Shown here one piece after another: positions 33,060 to 41,610 of a DNA stretch of 64,000 bases (position 1 is its first letter; each line of letters starts with the position of its first letter). Position numbers and translations under genes: made by a program. The stretch lies in assembly GCF_028823535.1 (NCBI RefSeq), contig NZ_JAQIYM010000011.1:1-64000 (forward strand). Direction: 5' to 3'. This stretch comes from Pseudomonas serbica. Lineage in GTDB: Bacteria; Pseudomonadota; Gammaproteobacteria; Pseudomonadales; Pseudomonadaceae. Below the pieces are notes generated by a model. That model was not told the origin of the DNA. It saw only the letters and a list, made by a program, of their open reading frames with translations, and ran no database searches.

Positions 33060-34265
33060 TCAGGCTTGCTGCAATGACCGGGTCGCACTCAATCGACGCC
33101 AGATCAGCCGCCCCACAGTGATCAGCCAGTTGAGGCCGGCGACTGCCAGCACGGCGTACAGGAGCGTCGCCATGCCTTGCTCGACGATAATTTTCCCGGC
33201 GATCAGCGGGAAACCGAACACGCCGATGAAGTAAGACAGGCTGAACAGCAGCAAGGATTGCGCTGTGGTGCCGCTCGGCGCCTCATTAGCGGCCAGGCCG
33301 TTGATCACCGAATAGGTCAGGCCGTAACCGACCCCGAGCATCACCGCCGCCAGCACATAGCTCAAGCCATCGTCGACCATGAAACCGAACATCAGGATCG
33401 AGCCCATCATCAGGCCCGAAAGCAGGCACGAGGCGCGCAGCGGATCGCGCTTGACCACGAAGCCTGCGATCAGCAGGCGGCTGCTGATCGCTGCACCCAT
33501 GAAACCGAGGAAGAACAGTGAATAGTCCAGTGAGCGCGCGGCGGCGTAGCTGGTCTGGAAACTCGACAGGCCACCAAAAACGCACCCGCCAAGGCCGACC
33601 ATGACGATCGGCAGCGCCGCCCGGGACGACAGCACTTGCGCGGCGGCACGCCAGGAAATCCTCGACACGGCAGTCGAGGGCACGGCTGCTTGTTTCAGTT
33701 GGCGATCCAGTCGCCAGAACAGCAACACGCCCATCAGGCTGGCGAAGGCGGCCAGGTAAAACGCGACCGTCACCGGATAGCCAAGGGCACTGGCGGCACG
33801 ACCCAGCAAGGGACCGCTGCCGATCCCGGTCATCATGCTGCCCGACAGCAGGGCAAAATATTTCGCCCGTTGCGCTGGCGTCACCAGGCTGGCGACGATG
33901 ATCGGCCCGAGGGTGTAGAACACGCCCCAGCCCAAGCCCAGCAGCAGCCCGAAAAACAGCAGCCAGTGGCCAATGCCCGGTGTCAGGGCAAAGCCCAGGC
34001 TGGCGGCCGCCAGCAACAGGCCGAACAGTGCCACCGAACGTGCCGCACCGAGCAGGTCGCACAGGTGACCGGAAACGATCACCGCAACGAAGGTGCTGAG
34101 CATCGCCGTCGAAATCACGCTGCCGGCATCGTGCTCGTTCCCCCCGCGGGAACCGATCAGCAAGGACAGCAAAAAAGTCGAGCCGTAGGACAGGGACAGC
34201 AAGTAGCTGGCCAGGCAAAACAGGCCGAACAACTTACTGGAGACTTGAGGTGTTGCAGTAGACAT
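33060..34265 (-). CDS. MFS transporter
   Basis: Twelve-helix major-facilitator protein, 401 residues, cargo unknown. Hydrophobic segments begin at LFGLFCLASYLLSLSYGSTF; the loop between helices 2 and 3 has the MFS motif in GHLCDLLGAARSVAL (a shortened GxLaDrxGrR). The fold splits into two six-helix halves around RLDRQLKQAAVPSTAVSRIS. It is transcribed away from the GNAT gene, with a 194-base divergent gap that shows no clear operator. Confidence 0.82.
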   Translation of the reverse strand: MSTATPQVSSKLFGLFCLASYLLSLSYGSTFLLSLLIGSRGGNEHDAGSVISTAMLSTFVAVIVSGHLCDLLGAARSVALFGLLLAAASLGFALTPGIGHWLLFFGLLLGLGWGVFYTLGPIIVASLVTPAQRAKYFALLSGSMMTGIGSGPLLGRAASALGYPVTVAFYLAAFASLMGVLLFWRLDRQLKQAAVPSTAVSRISWRAAAQVLSSRAALPIVMVGLGGCVFGGLSSFQTSYAAARSLDYSLFFLGFMGAAISSRLLIAGFVVKRDPLRASCLLSGLMMGSILMFGFMVDDGLSYVLAAVMLGVGYGLTYSVINGLAANEAPSGTTAQSLLLFSLSYFIGVFGFPLIAGKIIVEQGMATLLYAVLAVAGLNWLITVGRLIWRRLSATRSLQQA

Positions 34266-34459
34266 GACGCGGTTCCTTGACCCGATAGATACCCAGGGCC
34301 TCTATCTAACACGGCGGGCGGCAAGGATAGGTCCGAGGTTCGCGATGCGAGGGTTAGCGTCGGGCGGAGTAATGCCCGGGATGGCATTTTCATTTGCCAT
34401 GTGACGAGCGCCACGCACCGCCTTAGTATGGCGTTTTCACTTTCTGACAAGGCACGTCC

Positions 34460-34942
34460 ATGACGATCGAAATCCGCCCGGCGACCCCCAGTGACGCGCC
34501 GCAAATCCTCGCGTTCATCACTGAACTGGCCGACTACGAACGTGCTCGGCATGAAGTCATCGCCAGCGTCGCTGACATCGAACGCAGCCTGTTCAGCGAA
34601 GGGGCCACGGCCCATGGCCTGATCTGTCTGCGCGAAGGCGTGCCGATCGGATTTGCCGTGTTCTTCTTCAGCTACTCCACGTGGCTGGGCAGCAACTGCC
34701 TGTACCTCGAAGACCTGTACATCACGCCTGAGCAGCGCGGCGGCGGCGCTGGCAAGACCCTGTTGCGCCACCTGGCGAAAATTGCCTGTGCCAACGACTG
34801 CGGGCGCTTCGAATGGAGCGTGCTGGAGTGGAACACCCCAGCCATCGACTTCTACAAATCCCTGGGCGCGCAGCCGCAGGAAGAGTGGGTTCGTTACCGC
34901 ATGGATGGCAAGGTGCTGAGAGAGTTCGCAGACGGTAATTAA
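34460..34942 (+). CDS. GNAT N-acetyltransferase (spermidine/spermine acetyltransferase-like)
   Basis: Transfers acetyl from acetyl-CoA to an amine. The 160-residue protein has the GNAT beta-strand 4 and CoA loop in LEDLYITPEQRGGGAGKTLL (acetyl-CoA binding by RGGGAG) and the SSAT-like WSVLEWNTPAIDFYKSLGA segment. Polyamines or a thialysine-like amine are likely substrates by family. Stands alone. Confidence 0.85.
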   Translation: MTIEIRPATPSDAPQILAFITELADYERARHEVIASVADIERSLFSEGATAHGLICLREGVPIGFAVFFFSYSTWLGSNCLYLEDLYITPEQRGGGAGKTLLRHLAKIACANDCGRFEWSVLEWNTPAIDFYKSLGAQPQEEWVRYRMDGKVLREFADGN

Positions 34943-34960
34943 TCACGGCGTAAACCCATC

Positions 34961-35043
34961 TGTAGGAGCTGGCTTGCCAGCGAAGGCGACCTGAAGAGCA
35001 GCGCAGCACCTCAGGTAGGATCACCAGCAAGCCGGCTCCAGGG
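34961..35043. repeat. REP palindrome pair, GGAGCTGGCTTGCC type
   Basis: TGTAGGAGCTGGCTTGCCAG faces a degenerate complement (CCAGCAAGCCGGCTCCA) between the GNAT gene and the dgo promoter. Confidence 0.85.
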
Positions 35044-35107
35044 CTGTGTATGTTTCAAATATCGCAGAAATCAACGTCTGCGATTTTTTTTGTCTGAAAT
35101 AAGCGCA

Positions 35108-35166
35108 TCCCAATATATGGGAGTGATATTTATATATTGAGATTTATCGGCGCCAAGGTTTATAGT
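35108..35166 (+). promoter_or_regulatory. dgo promoter with upstream TCCC-N7-GGGA operator (copy 2)
   Basis: Inverted repeat TCCCAATATATGGGA (35108-35122), -35 TTGAGA (35137-35142), 18-base spacer, -10 TATAGT (35161-35166). All spacings equal those of the copy at 22531-22589 upstream of the sugar dehydrogenase. Confidence 0.82.
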
Positions 35167-35203
35167 CCGCTCACTCACTGCCAAAAACAGAACAGGTGAA
35201 GCG

Positions 35204-36196
35204 ATGCAGGCGCAATTGATCGCGCTCGACTGGGGGACAACCTCATTACGTGCCTACAAACTTGCCGCGGGCGGCCAGGTGCTCGAACAGCGTTCGCTGT
35301 CGTCGGGGATCATGCAGTTGCCCAAGGCTGGGCGAATCATCAAGGGTCGCGAATGCACCGACGGTTTTGAACTGGCCTTCGACGAGGCCTGTGGTGACTG
35401 GCTCGACGAACAGCCCGACTTGCCGGTCATCGCCTGTGGCATGGTCGGCAGCGCCCAGGGCTGGCGCGAAGCGGCCTATCGCGACACACCGGCGAACGTC
35501 GCCAACCTCGGTACCTCCCTGCAAACCGTACGCAGTCTTCGCGGTGTCGATGTACACATCGTGCCGGGAGTGATTCAGCGTTCGCGCCTGCCGAACGTGA
35601 TGCGCGGCGAGGAAACCCAGGTGCTCGGCGTGCTGCAGAACCTGGCGGGCGAGGCGGGTGCCGATCTGCTGATCGGCCTGCCGGGCAGCCATTCGAAATG
35701 GGTGGAAGTGGCCGACGGCTGCATCGTGCATTTCGATACCTTCATGACCGGCGAAATCTTCGCCGTGCTCAGCGAACACAGCATTCTGGGGCGCACCCAG
35801 CAACGCGGCGGGTCATTCGACGGCGATGCGTTCGATCGCGGCGTGCAAGTGGCGTTGTCGACGGACGGCGAAATCGGCCCCCTGTCGACCGTGTTCAGTG
35901 CGCGCAGCCTCGGCCTGACCGGTGAGCTCAGCGCCACGGCGCAAGTGGATTATCTGTCCGGCCTGTTGATCGGCCATGAACTGTCGGCCCTGGCCTGCGT
36001 GCAGCGGCATCGACGCAACAGCGTGCACTTGCCTTCGGTCGTCCTGATCGGCAATTCCCAACTGTGCAGCCGCTATGGCCGGGCGCTCGATGCCTGCGGT
36101 TTTGCCCGGGTGACCCTGGCCGAGCAGGCCACCGAACGCGGGCTGTGGCAGCTGGCAATGGCGGCCGGCCTGATCGCGTCCACTCAAAATCATTAA
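35204..36196 (+). CDS. dgoK: 2-dehydro-3-deoxygalactonokinase
   Basis: Phosphorylates 2-keto-3-deoxy-D-galactonate at C6 with ATP. The 330-residue protein has the ATP-binding LDWGTTSLRAYKL (8-20), VIACGMVGSAQGWREA and LIGLPGSHSKWVEV, all typical of the DgoK family. Its promoter, ribosome site and first two codons are nearly identical to those before the SDR gene at 22.6 kb. First gene of a dgoKADT run. Confidence 0.95.
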   Translation: MQAQLIALDWGTTSLRAYKLAAGGQVLEQRSLSSGIMQLPKAGRIIKGRECTDGFELAFDEACGDWLDEQPDLPVIACGMVGSAQGWREAAYRDTPANVANLGTSLQTVRSLRGVDVHIVPGVIQRSRLPNVMRGEETQVLGVLQNLAGEAGADLLIGLPGSHSKWVEVADGCIVHFDTFMTGEIFAVLSEHSILGRTQQRGGSFDGDAFDRGVQVALSTDGEIGPLSTVFSARSLGLTGELSATAQVDYLSGLLIGHELSALACVQRHRRNSVHLPSVVLIGNSQLCSRYGRALDACGFARVTLAEQATERGLWQLAMAAGLIASTQNH

Positions 36197-36215
36197 ACCT
36201 GACTGGAGTCCTGAC

Positions 36216-36836
36216 ATGCTCAAGCAAGCACTGGCGCAAAACGGTCTGATCGCGATTCTGCGTGGCCTGCGACCGCAAGAAGCAGCCGCCATCGGCGAAG
36301 TCCTCTACGCGGCCGGATTTCGCGTCATCGAAGTACCGCTCAATTCCCCGGAGCCATACGAAAGCATCCGCATCCTGCGCAGCAGCTTGCCCGCCGATTG
36401 CCTGGTCGGTGCGGGCACGGTGCTGACGCCGGAGCAGGTTGAACAGGTCAAGGCGGCGGGCGGGCAGGTGATCGTCATGCCTCACAGTGATCCGAAGGTT
36501 TTGCGCGCGGCGAAAGCGGCCGGCCTGTATCTGTCGCCCGGTGTCGCCACCCCGACCGAGGCCTTCGCGGCGCTGGCCGAGGGCGCTGATGTGCTGAAGC
36601 TGTTCCCGGCCGAGCAGATGGGGCCGGCGGTCGTCAAAGCCTGGCTCGCGGTGCTGCCCGCCGGAACCCTGCTGGTGCCGGTCGGCGGCATCACCCCGGA
36701 CAACATGCAGGTGTTCATCGACGCCGGCGTCAAGGGCTTCGGTCTCGGCTCCGGGCTGTTCAAGCCGGGCATGACCCCGGCGCAAGTGGCGGCCAATGCC
36801 AAGGCCTACGTCACTGCCTGGAAAGCCCTTCGCTAA
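36216..36836 (+). CDS. dgoA: 2-dehydro-3-deoxy-6-phosphogalactonate aldolase
   Basis: Splits KDPGal into pyruvate and glyceraldehyde-3-phosphate. The 206-residue TIM-barrel has the class-I Schiff-base Lys128 in DVLKLFPAEQMGP, the base Glu in FRVIEVPLNSPEP and the VGAGTVLTPEQV strand. The LNSPEP and FPAEQ forms favour the KDPGal enzyme over the KDPG (Eda) enzyme, in line with its neighbours. It is 19 bases after dgoK. Confidence 0.94.
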   Translation: MLKQALAQNGLIAILRGLRPQEAAAIGEVLYAAGFRVIEVPLNSPEPYESIRILRSSLPADCLVGAGTVLTPEQVEQVKAAGGQVIVMPHSDPKVLRAAKAAGLYLSPGVATPTEAFAALAEGADVLKLFPAEQMGPAVVKAWLAVLPAGTLLVPVGGITPDNMQVFIDAGVKGFGLGSGLFKPGMTPAQVAANAKAYVTAWKALR

Positions 36837-36882
36837 GACTTTTTTGGCGCTGCGAGCGCTGCATCCATAAGAGAGACAAAAG

Positions 36883-38031
36883 ATGAAAATCACCAAACTG
36901 ACCACATTCATCGTTCCACCGCGCTGGTGCTTCCTCAAGGTCGAGACCGACGAAGGCGTGACCGGCTGGGGTGAGCCCGTGGTCGAAGGCCGCGCGCACA
37001 CGGTTGCTGCCGCCGTTGAAGAACTGTCCGACTACCTGATCGGCAAAGACCCGCGCAACATCGAAGACATCTGGACCGTGCTGTACCGCGGTGGCTTCTA
37101 CCGTGGTGGTGCGATCCACATGAGTGCCCTGGCCGGTATCGACCAGGCGTTGTGGGACATCAAGGGCAAGGCGCTGGGCGTGTCGGTCAGTGACCTGCTG
37201 GGTGGCCAGGTGCGGGACAAGATCCGCGTGTATTCGTGGATCGGCGGCGACCGCCCGGCCGACACCGCGCGTGCTGCGAAAGAAGCGGTCAGCCGGGGGT
37301 TCACCGCGGTGAAAATGAACGGCACCGAAGAGCTGCAGTTCCTCGATACCTTCGACAAGGTCGACCTGGCCCTGGCCAACGTCGCCGCCGTGCGTGATGC
37401 GGTGGGGCCGAACGTCGGCATCGGCGTCGACTTCCATGGCCGCGTGCACAAGCCCATGGCCAAGGTGCTGATGAAGGAACTCGACCCCTACAAACTGATG
37501 TTCATCGAAGAGCCGGTGCTCAGCGAAAACTACGAAGCACTGAAGGAGCTGGCGCCGCTGACCAGCACGCCGATCGCCCTGGGCGAGCGGCTGTTCTCAC
37601 GCTGGGATTTCAAGCGCGTGCTCAGCGAAGGCTACGTCGACATCATCCAGCCCGATGCTTCCCACGCTGGCGGCATCACCGAAACCCGCAAGATCGCCAA
37701 CATGGCCGAAGCCTACGACGTGGCGCTGGCGTTGCATTGTCCGCTGGGCCCGATCGCGCTGGCGGCGTGCCTGCAACTGGATGCGGTTTGCTATAACGCG
37801 TTCATTCAGGAGCAAAGCCTGGGCATCCATTACAACGAGAGCAATGACCTGCTCGACTACGTGAAAGACCCGCGGGTATTCGACTACGACAAAGGTTTCG
37901 TGAAGATCCCCAACGGTCCGGGCCTGGGCATCGAGATCAACGAGGAATACGTGATCGAACGCGCCGCAGTCGGCCACCGCTGGCGCAACCCGATCTGGCG
38001 CCATGCCGACGGCAGTTTTGCCGAGTGGTGA
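36883..38031 (+). CDS. dgoD: D-galactonate dehydratase
   Basis: Removes water from D-galactonate to give 2-keto-3-deoxygalactonate. The 382-residue enolase-superfamily enzyme begins MKITKLTTFIVPPRWCFLKV and has VKMNGTEELQ, the metal ligands in GVDFHGRVHK, FIEEPVLSEN and LGERLFSRWDF, and the His/Asp pair in PDASHAGGITE and ALHCPLGPIAL. The HGRVHK and SRWDF loops are specific to DgoD among mandelate-racemase relatives. Third gene of the dgo run. Confidence 0.96.
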   Translation: MKITKLTTFIVPPRWCFLKVETDEGVTGWGEPVVEGRAHTVAAAVEELSDYLIGKDPRNIEDIWTVLYRGGFYRGGAIHMSALAGIDQALWDIKGKALGVSVSDLLGGQVRDKIRVYSWIGGDRPADTARAAKEAVSRGFTAVKMNGTEELQFLDTFDKVDLALANVAAVRDAVGPNVGIGVDFHGRVHKPMAKVLMKELDPYKLMFIEEPVLSENYEALKELAPLTSTPIALGERLFSRWDFKRVLSEGYVDIIQPDASHAGGITETRKIANMAEAYDVALALHCPLGPIALAACLQLDAVCYNAFIQEQSLGIHYNESNDLLDYVKDPRVFDYDKGFVKIPNGPGLGIEINEEYVIERAAVGHRWRNPIWRHADGSFAEW

Positions 38032-38058
38032 GTGCTGCCTGACCCACCACAAGCCCAC

Positions 38059-38142
38059 TGTAGGAGCTGGCTTGCCAGCGAAGGGGCCTTTGAGTCTTGC
38101 TCCACACCTGAGACCGCCTTCGCTGGCAAGCCAGCTCCTACA
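38059..38142. repeat. REP palindrome pair, GGAGCTGGCTTGCC type
   Basis: Nearly perfect facing copies (TGTAGGAGCTGGCTTGCCAG and CTGGCAAGCCAGCTCCTACA) between dgoD and the transporter; able to form a long hairpin and so to protect or end the dgoKAD message. Confidence 0.92.
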
Positions 38143-38198
38143 GGGTTCAGCGCCAGTCTTTAGACCGACCTCAATAAACATAAAAAGAGGCACTCCCC

Positions 38199-39509
38199 AT
38201 GCAACCGCAAACCCTCACCGGGCAGGCGTCGTTGGCGGCGCCCAGCCGCAAGCGTTTTTTCATCATGGTCCTGCTGTTCATCACCGTGGTGATCAACTAC
38301 CTGGACCGCAGCAATCTGTCGATCGCCGCGCCAGCGCTGACCAGCGACCTGGGCATCGATCCGATCCACGTCGGCCTGATCTTCTCGGCCTTCGGCTGGA
38401 CCTACGCCGCCATGCAGATTCCCGGTGGCTGGCTGGTGGACCGGGTACCGCCGCGTATCTTGTACACCGCCGCACTGCTGCTGTGGTCGATTGCCACAGT
38501 CATGCTCGGTTTCGCCGCCAGTTTCATCGCCCTGTTCGTGTTGCGCATGGCGGTCGGTGCACTCGAAGCGCCGGCGTATCCGATCAACAGCCGCGTGGTC
38601 ACCACCTGGTTTCCCGAGCGTGAGCGCGCCACGGCCATCGGTTTCTACACCTCCGGGCAATTCGTCGGCCTGGCATTCCTGACGCCGGTACTGGCGTGGC
38701 TGCAGCATGCATTTGGCTGGCACATGGTGTTTGTCGCCACTGGCGCGGTGGGCATTCTGTGGGCGGCGATCTGGTACGCGGTGTATCGCGAGCCACGGGA
38801 TTTCAAAGGTGCCAACGAGGCCGAAATCGATTTGATCCGCGAAGGCGGCGGGCTGGTGGATATCCAGGCTGAACAAGCCAAGGTCAAGGCCAAGTTCAGC
38901 TGGACCGACCTGGGCATTGTCCTGACCAAGCGCAAGCTCTGGGGCATCTACCTCGGCCAGTTCTGCCTCAACTCGACGCTGTGGTTCTTTCTGACGTGGT
39001 TCCCCACCTACCTGGTGAAATACCGCGGCATGGACTTCATCAAGTCCGGCCTGCTGGCGTCGCTGCCGTTTCTCGCCGCGTTCGTCGGTGTGTTGTGTTC
39101 CGGGTTCTTCTCGGACTTGCTGATCCGTCGCGGCTACAGCGTAGGGTTCGCGCGCAAGTTGCCGATCATCAGTGGCTTGCTGATCTCGACCTCGATCATT
39201 GGCGCCAACTTCGTCGAGTCGACGCCGCTGGTGATTGCCTTCCTCGCGCTGGCATTTTTCGGCAACGGCCTGGCGTCGATCACCTGGTCGCTGGTGTCGA
39301 CCCTGGCGCCGGCCCGCTTGCTGGGACTGACCGGTGGGGTGTTCAATTTCATCGGCAACCTGTCGGCCATCGCCACGCCAATCGTGATCGGCTTCCTGGC
39401 CAGCGGCGACTCCTTTGCCCCGGCCATCACCTATATCTCGGTTCTGGCGTTGATCGGGGCACTTTCCTACATCTTGCTGGTTGGAAAGGTCGAGCGTATC
39501 AAGTTGTAG
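38199..39509 (+). CDS. dgoT: MFS transporter, anion:cation symporter family (galactonate-type)
   Basis: Proton-coupled uptake of a sugar acid, probably D-galactonate. The 436-residue twelve-helix protein has the family N-terminal FITVVINYLDRSNLSIAAPA (helix 1) and GWTYAAMQIPGGWLVDRVPP, as in DgoT, GudP and ExuT. The cargo is taken from its position after dgoKAD. With the AraFGH importer, the strain could take up both the free sugar and its acid. Confidence 0.88.
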   Translation: MQPQTLTGQASLAAPSRKRFFIMVLLFITVVINYLDRSNLSIAAPALTSDLGIDPIHVGLIFSAFGWTYAAMQIPGGWLVDRVPPRILYTAALLLWSIATVMLGFAASFIALFVLRMAVGALEAPAYPINSRVVTTWFPERERATAIGFYTSGQFVGLAFLTPVLAWLQHAFGWHMVFVATGAVGILWAAIWYAVYREPRDFKGANEAEIDLIREGGGLVDIQAEQAKVKAKFSWTDLGIVLTKRKLWGIYLGQFCLNSTLWFFLTWFPTYLVKYRGMDFIKSGLLASLPFLAAFVGVLCSGFFSDLLIRRGYSVGFARKLPIISGLLISTSIIGANFVESTPLVIAFLALAFFGNGLASITWSLVSTLAPARLLGLTGGVFNFIGNLSAIATPIVIGFLASGDSFAPAITYISVLALIGALSYILLVGKVERIKL

Positions 39510-39569
39510 TCGTGACCTGCGGGCGACCATAATGCCGCCCGTTCACTCGCTCAACGGTAAAGGCTGGAT

Positions 39570-40373
39570 ATGCAGGAAGACGCCCCAAAAATCGCCAAGG
39601 ACGCCGCGCCCACCGGCACTCAGACCCTGCTTCGCGGTCTGGGTGTGGTTCAGGCCGTGGCCAGTGGCGCCCGTGACCTCAAGGAAATCGCCCGGTTGAT
39701 CGGCACCACGCGCAGCACCACGCACCGCCTGGCCAGTTGCCTGGTGGACGAGCGCTATCTGCGGGTGGTGCCGCAGGTCGGTTACCTGTTGGGGCCCAAG
39801 CTGATCGAGCTGGGGTTTCAGGCGCGCGAAGAGTTGCCGCTGGTGACCCTGGCCGGGCCGTACCTGGATGAGTTGTCGGCGGCCACCGGCGACACCATTC
39901 ACTTGGCGATCCGCGAAGGCGACGAAGTGCTGTACCTGCACAAGAATCCGGGGCGCAACGGTCCGGAAATGCGTTCGCGGGTCGGCCATCGCATGCCGTT
40001 GGCGCGTACCGGGATCGGCAAGGCATTGATGCTCGATGACTCACCGCAGGAGTGGCAGCGCCTGTACGAAGTCAGCCTGCCGGTGGGTGGGAAAAATCTG
40101 TTCTGGCCGCAGCACCCGGAGCAGTCCTGGGAGCAGTTCCGGCAGCGCATGGTCGAGTATGTGGCCGGCGGCTACGCCTTCGACCTGGAAGACAACGAAC
40201 CGTCTATCCGCTGCGTAGCGGCGCCGATCCGCGATGCCAGCAAGCGCATCGTCGCCGGCATCAGCATTGCCAGCACCGTGCCGTACATGCCGCTGGAAAA
40301 AATGGCCGAGCTGATTCCCCTGATCAAAGGGGTCACAGCCCGGCTCTCGGCGGAGCTTGGGCTCAAGGTTTAG
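39570..40373 (+). CDS. IclR-family regulator of the dgo locus
   Basis: Probable regulator of the preceding dgo genes. The 267-residue protein has a winged helix (about 15-80, LKEIARLIGTTRSTTHRLASCLVDERYL) and an IclR ligand domain (about 95-255, with GNxI-type GKALML, and IRCVAAPIRDASKRIVAGIS). IclR proteins bind sites upstream of -35 as activators or within promoters as repressors; the TCCC-N7-GGGA sites are plausible targets. Its stop overlaps that of the convergent dehydrogenase by 4 bases. Confidence 0.86.
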   Translation: MQEDAPKIAKDAAPTGTQTLLRGLGVVQAVASGARDLKEIARLIGTTRSTTHRLASCLVDERYLRVVPQVGYLLGPKLIELGFQAREELPLVTLAGPYLDELSAATGDTIHLAIREGDEVLYLHKNPGRNGPEMRSRVGHRMPLARTGIGKALMLDDSPQEWQRLYEVSLPVGGKNLFWPQHPEQSWEQFRQRMVEYVAGGYAFDLEDNEPSIRCVAAPIRDASKRIVAGISIASTVPYMPLEKMAELIPLIKGVTARLSAELGLKV

Positions 40374-41422
40374 ACCTTGAGGGTCGCCATATCGATGACG
40401 AAGCGGTACTTCACGTCACCGGCGATCATGCGTGTGAACGCCTCGTTGATCTGGCGAATGTCGAGCATCTCGATGTCGCAGGTGATGTTGTGCTCGGCGC
40501 AGAAATCCAGCACTTCCTGGGTTTCGGCGATGCCGCCGATCAAGGAACCGGCCAGCACGCGACGGCTCATCACCAGTTTGCCGGCGTGCACCGGCGGATC
40601 CACCGGTTCGATCAAGCCCACCAGAATGTGCACGCCATCGAAGCGCAACGTATCAAGGTAGGGATTGAGGTCGTGCTGCACCGGAATGGTGTCGAGCAGG
40701 AAGTCGAAATGTCCCGCCGCGGCCTTCATCTGTTCGGCATCGGTGGACACGATGACGTGGTCCGCGCCCTGGCGGCGGGCTTCTTCCGCCTTGCTCGGCG
40801 AACGGGTGAACAAGGTCACTTCGGCACCCATGGCCTTGGCGAACTTGATGCCCATGTGGCCGAGGCCGCCCATGCCGAGAATCCCGACTTTGTCACCGGC
40901 CTTCACGCCATAGTGCTTGAGCGGCGAATAGGTGGTGATACCGGCACACAGGATGGGCGCGGCACTGGCCAGGTCGAGCTTTTGCGGAATGCGCACAACG
41001 AAGTGCTCGCTGACCACGATGCTATCGGAGTAGCCGCCCATGGTGTTGCTGCCGTCGACCCGGTCGGGGGTGGCGTAGGTCATGGTCGGACCTGCGAGGC
41101 AGTATTGCTCGAGGTCGGCCTGGCAGGCGTCGCAGCTGCGGCAGGAGTCGACCATGCAGCCAACACCGACCAGATCGCCGATTCTGTATTGGGTGACATT
41201 CGCACCAATGGCGGTAACTTTTCCGACGATCTCGTGGCCAGGCATCAAGGGGTAGACGGCAATGCCCCACTCGTTGCGTGCCTGATGGATGTCGGAATGG
41301 CACACGCCGCAGTAGAGAATCTCGATCGCCACGTCATCGGCCCGTGGGCTGCGACGTTGGAATTTCATTGGGGCGAGGGGCGTGGTGGCCGATTGGGCGG
41401 CGTATCCGATGGCGGTGTACAT
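40370..41422 (-). CDS. Zinc-dependent NAD(P) alcohol dehydrogenase (YahK/CAD type)
   Basis: Reversible oxidation of alcohols to aldehydes, probably aldehyde reduction in vivo. The 350-residue protein has the catalytic zinc ligands in CGVCHSD and GHEIVGKV, the structural-zinc cysteines in DSCRSCDACQADLEQYC and the Rossmann motif GMGGLGHMGIK. The start at 41422 (MYTAIGYAAQ) fits the family; the open frame upstream to 41548 does not. It is divergent from an AraC gene, the arrangement of yqhC-yqhD. Confidence 0.9.
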   Translation of the reverse strand: MYTAIGYAAQSATTPLAPMKFQRRSPRADDVAIEILYCGVCHSDIHQARNEWGIAVYPLMPGHEIVGKVTAIGANVTQYRIGDLVGVGCMVDSCRSCDACQADLEQYCLAGPTMTYATPDRVDGSNTMGGYSDSIVVSEHFVVRIPQKLDLASAAPILCAGITTYSPLKHYGVKAGDKVGILGMGGLGHMGIKFAKAMGAEVTLFTRSPSKAEEARRQGADHVIVSTDAEQMKAAAGHFDFLLDTIPVQHDLNPYLDTLRFDGVHILVGLIEPVDPPVHAGKLVMSRRVLAGSLIGGIAETQEVLDFCAEHNITCDIEMLDIRQINEAFTRMIAGDVKYRFVIDMATLKV

Positions 41423-41535
41423 GGTGAACCTCGCAAAAGCGCTGACAAGTGAGGTGGCGCATTCTGGGCGCCGACCCTCATTGCGGCCATGGCAATTCCT
41501 CCGGGTGTCATGCCTATTCCTCCGACATCGTCCCT

Positions 41536-41557
41536 TGATCGATCGCATTGGCGATCA
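41536..41557. promoter_or_regulatory. Inverted repeat in the adh-araC divergent gap
   Basis: TGATCG-N10-CGATCA lies midway between the two divergent genes, a plausible binding site for the AraC protein. Sequence symmetry is the only evidence. Confidence 0.4.
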
Positions 41558-41610
41558 GACCTGCGATGATGCTTTTATTCCTTTTTCCGTGTCTTTTGTG
41601 AAGAGCTCCG

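Noticed and set aside
40052..41452. A 466-codon plus-strand frame across the IclR end and the dehydrogenase
   Set aside because: It overlaps two real genes and has no recognisable domain.
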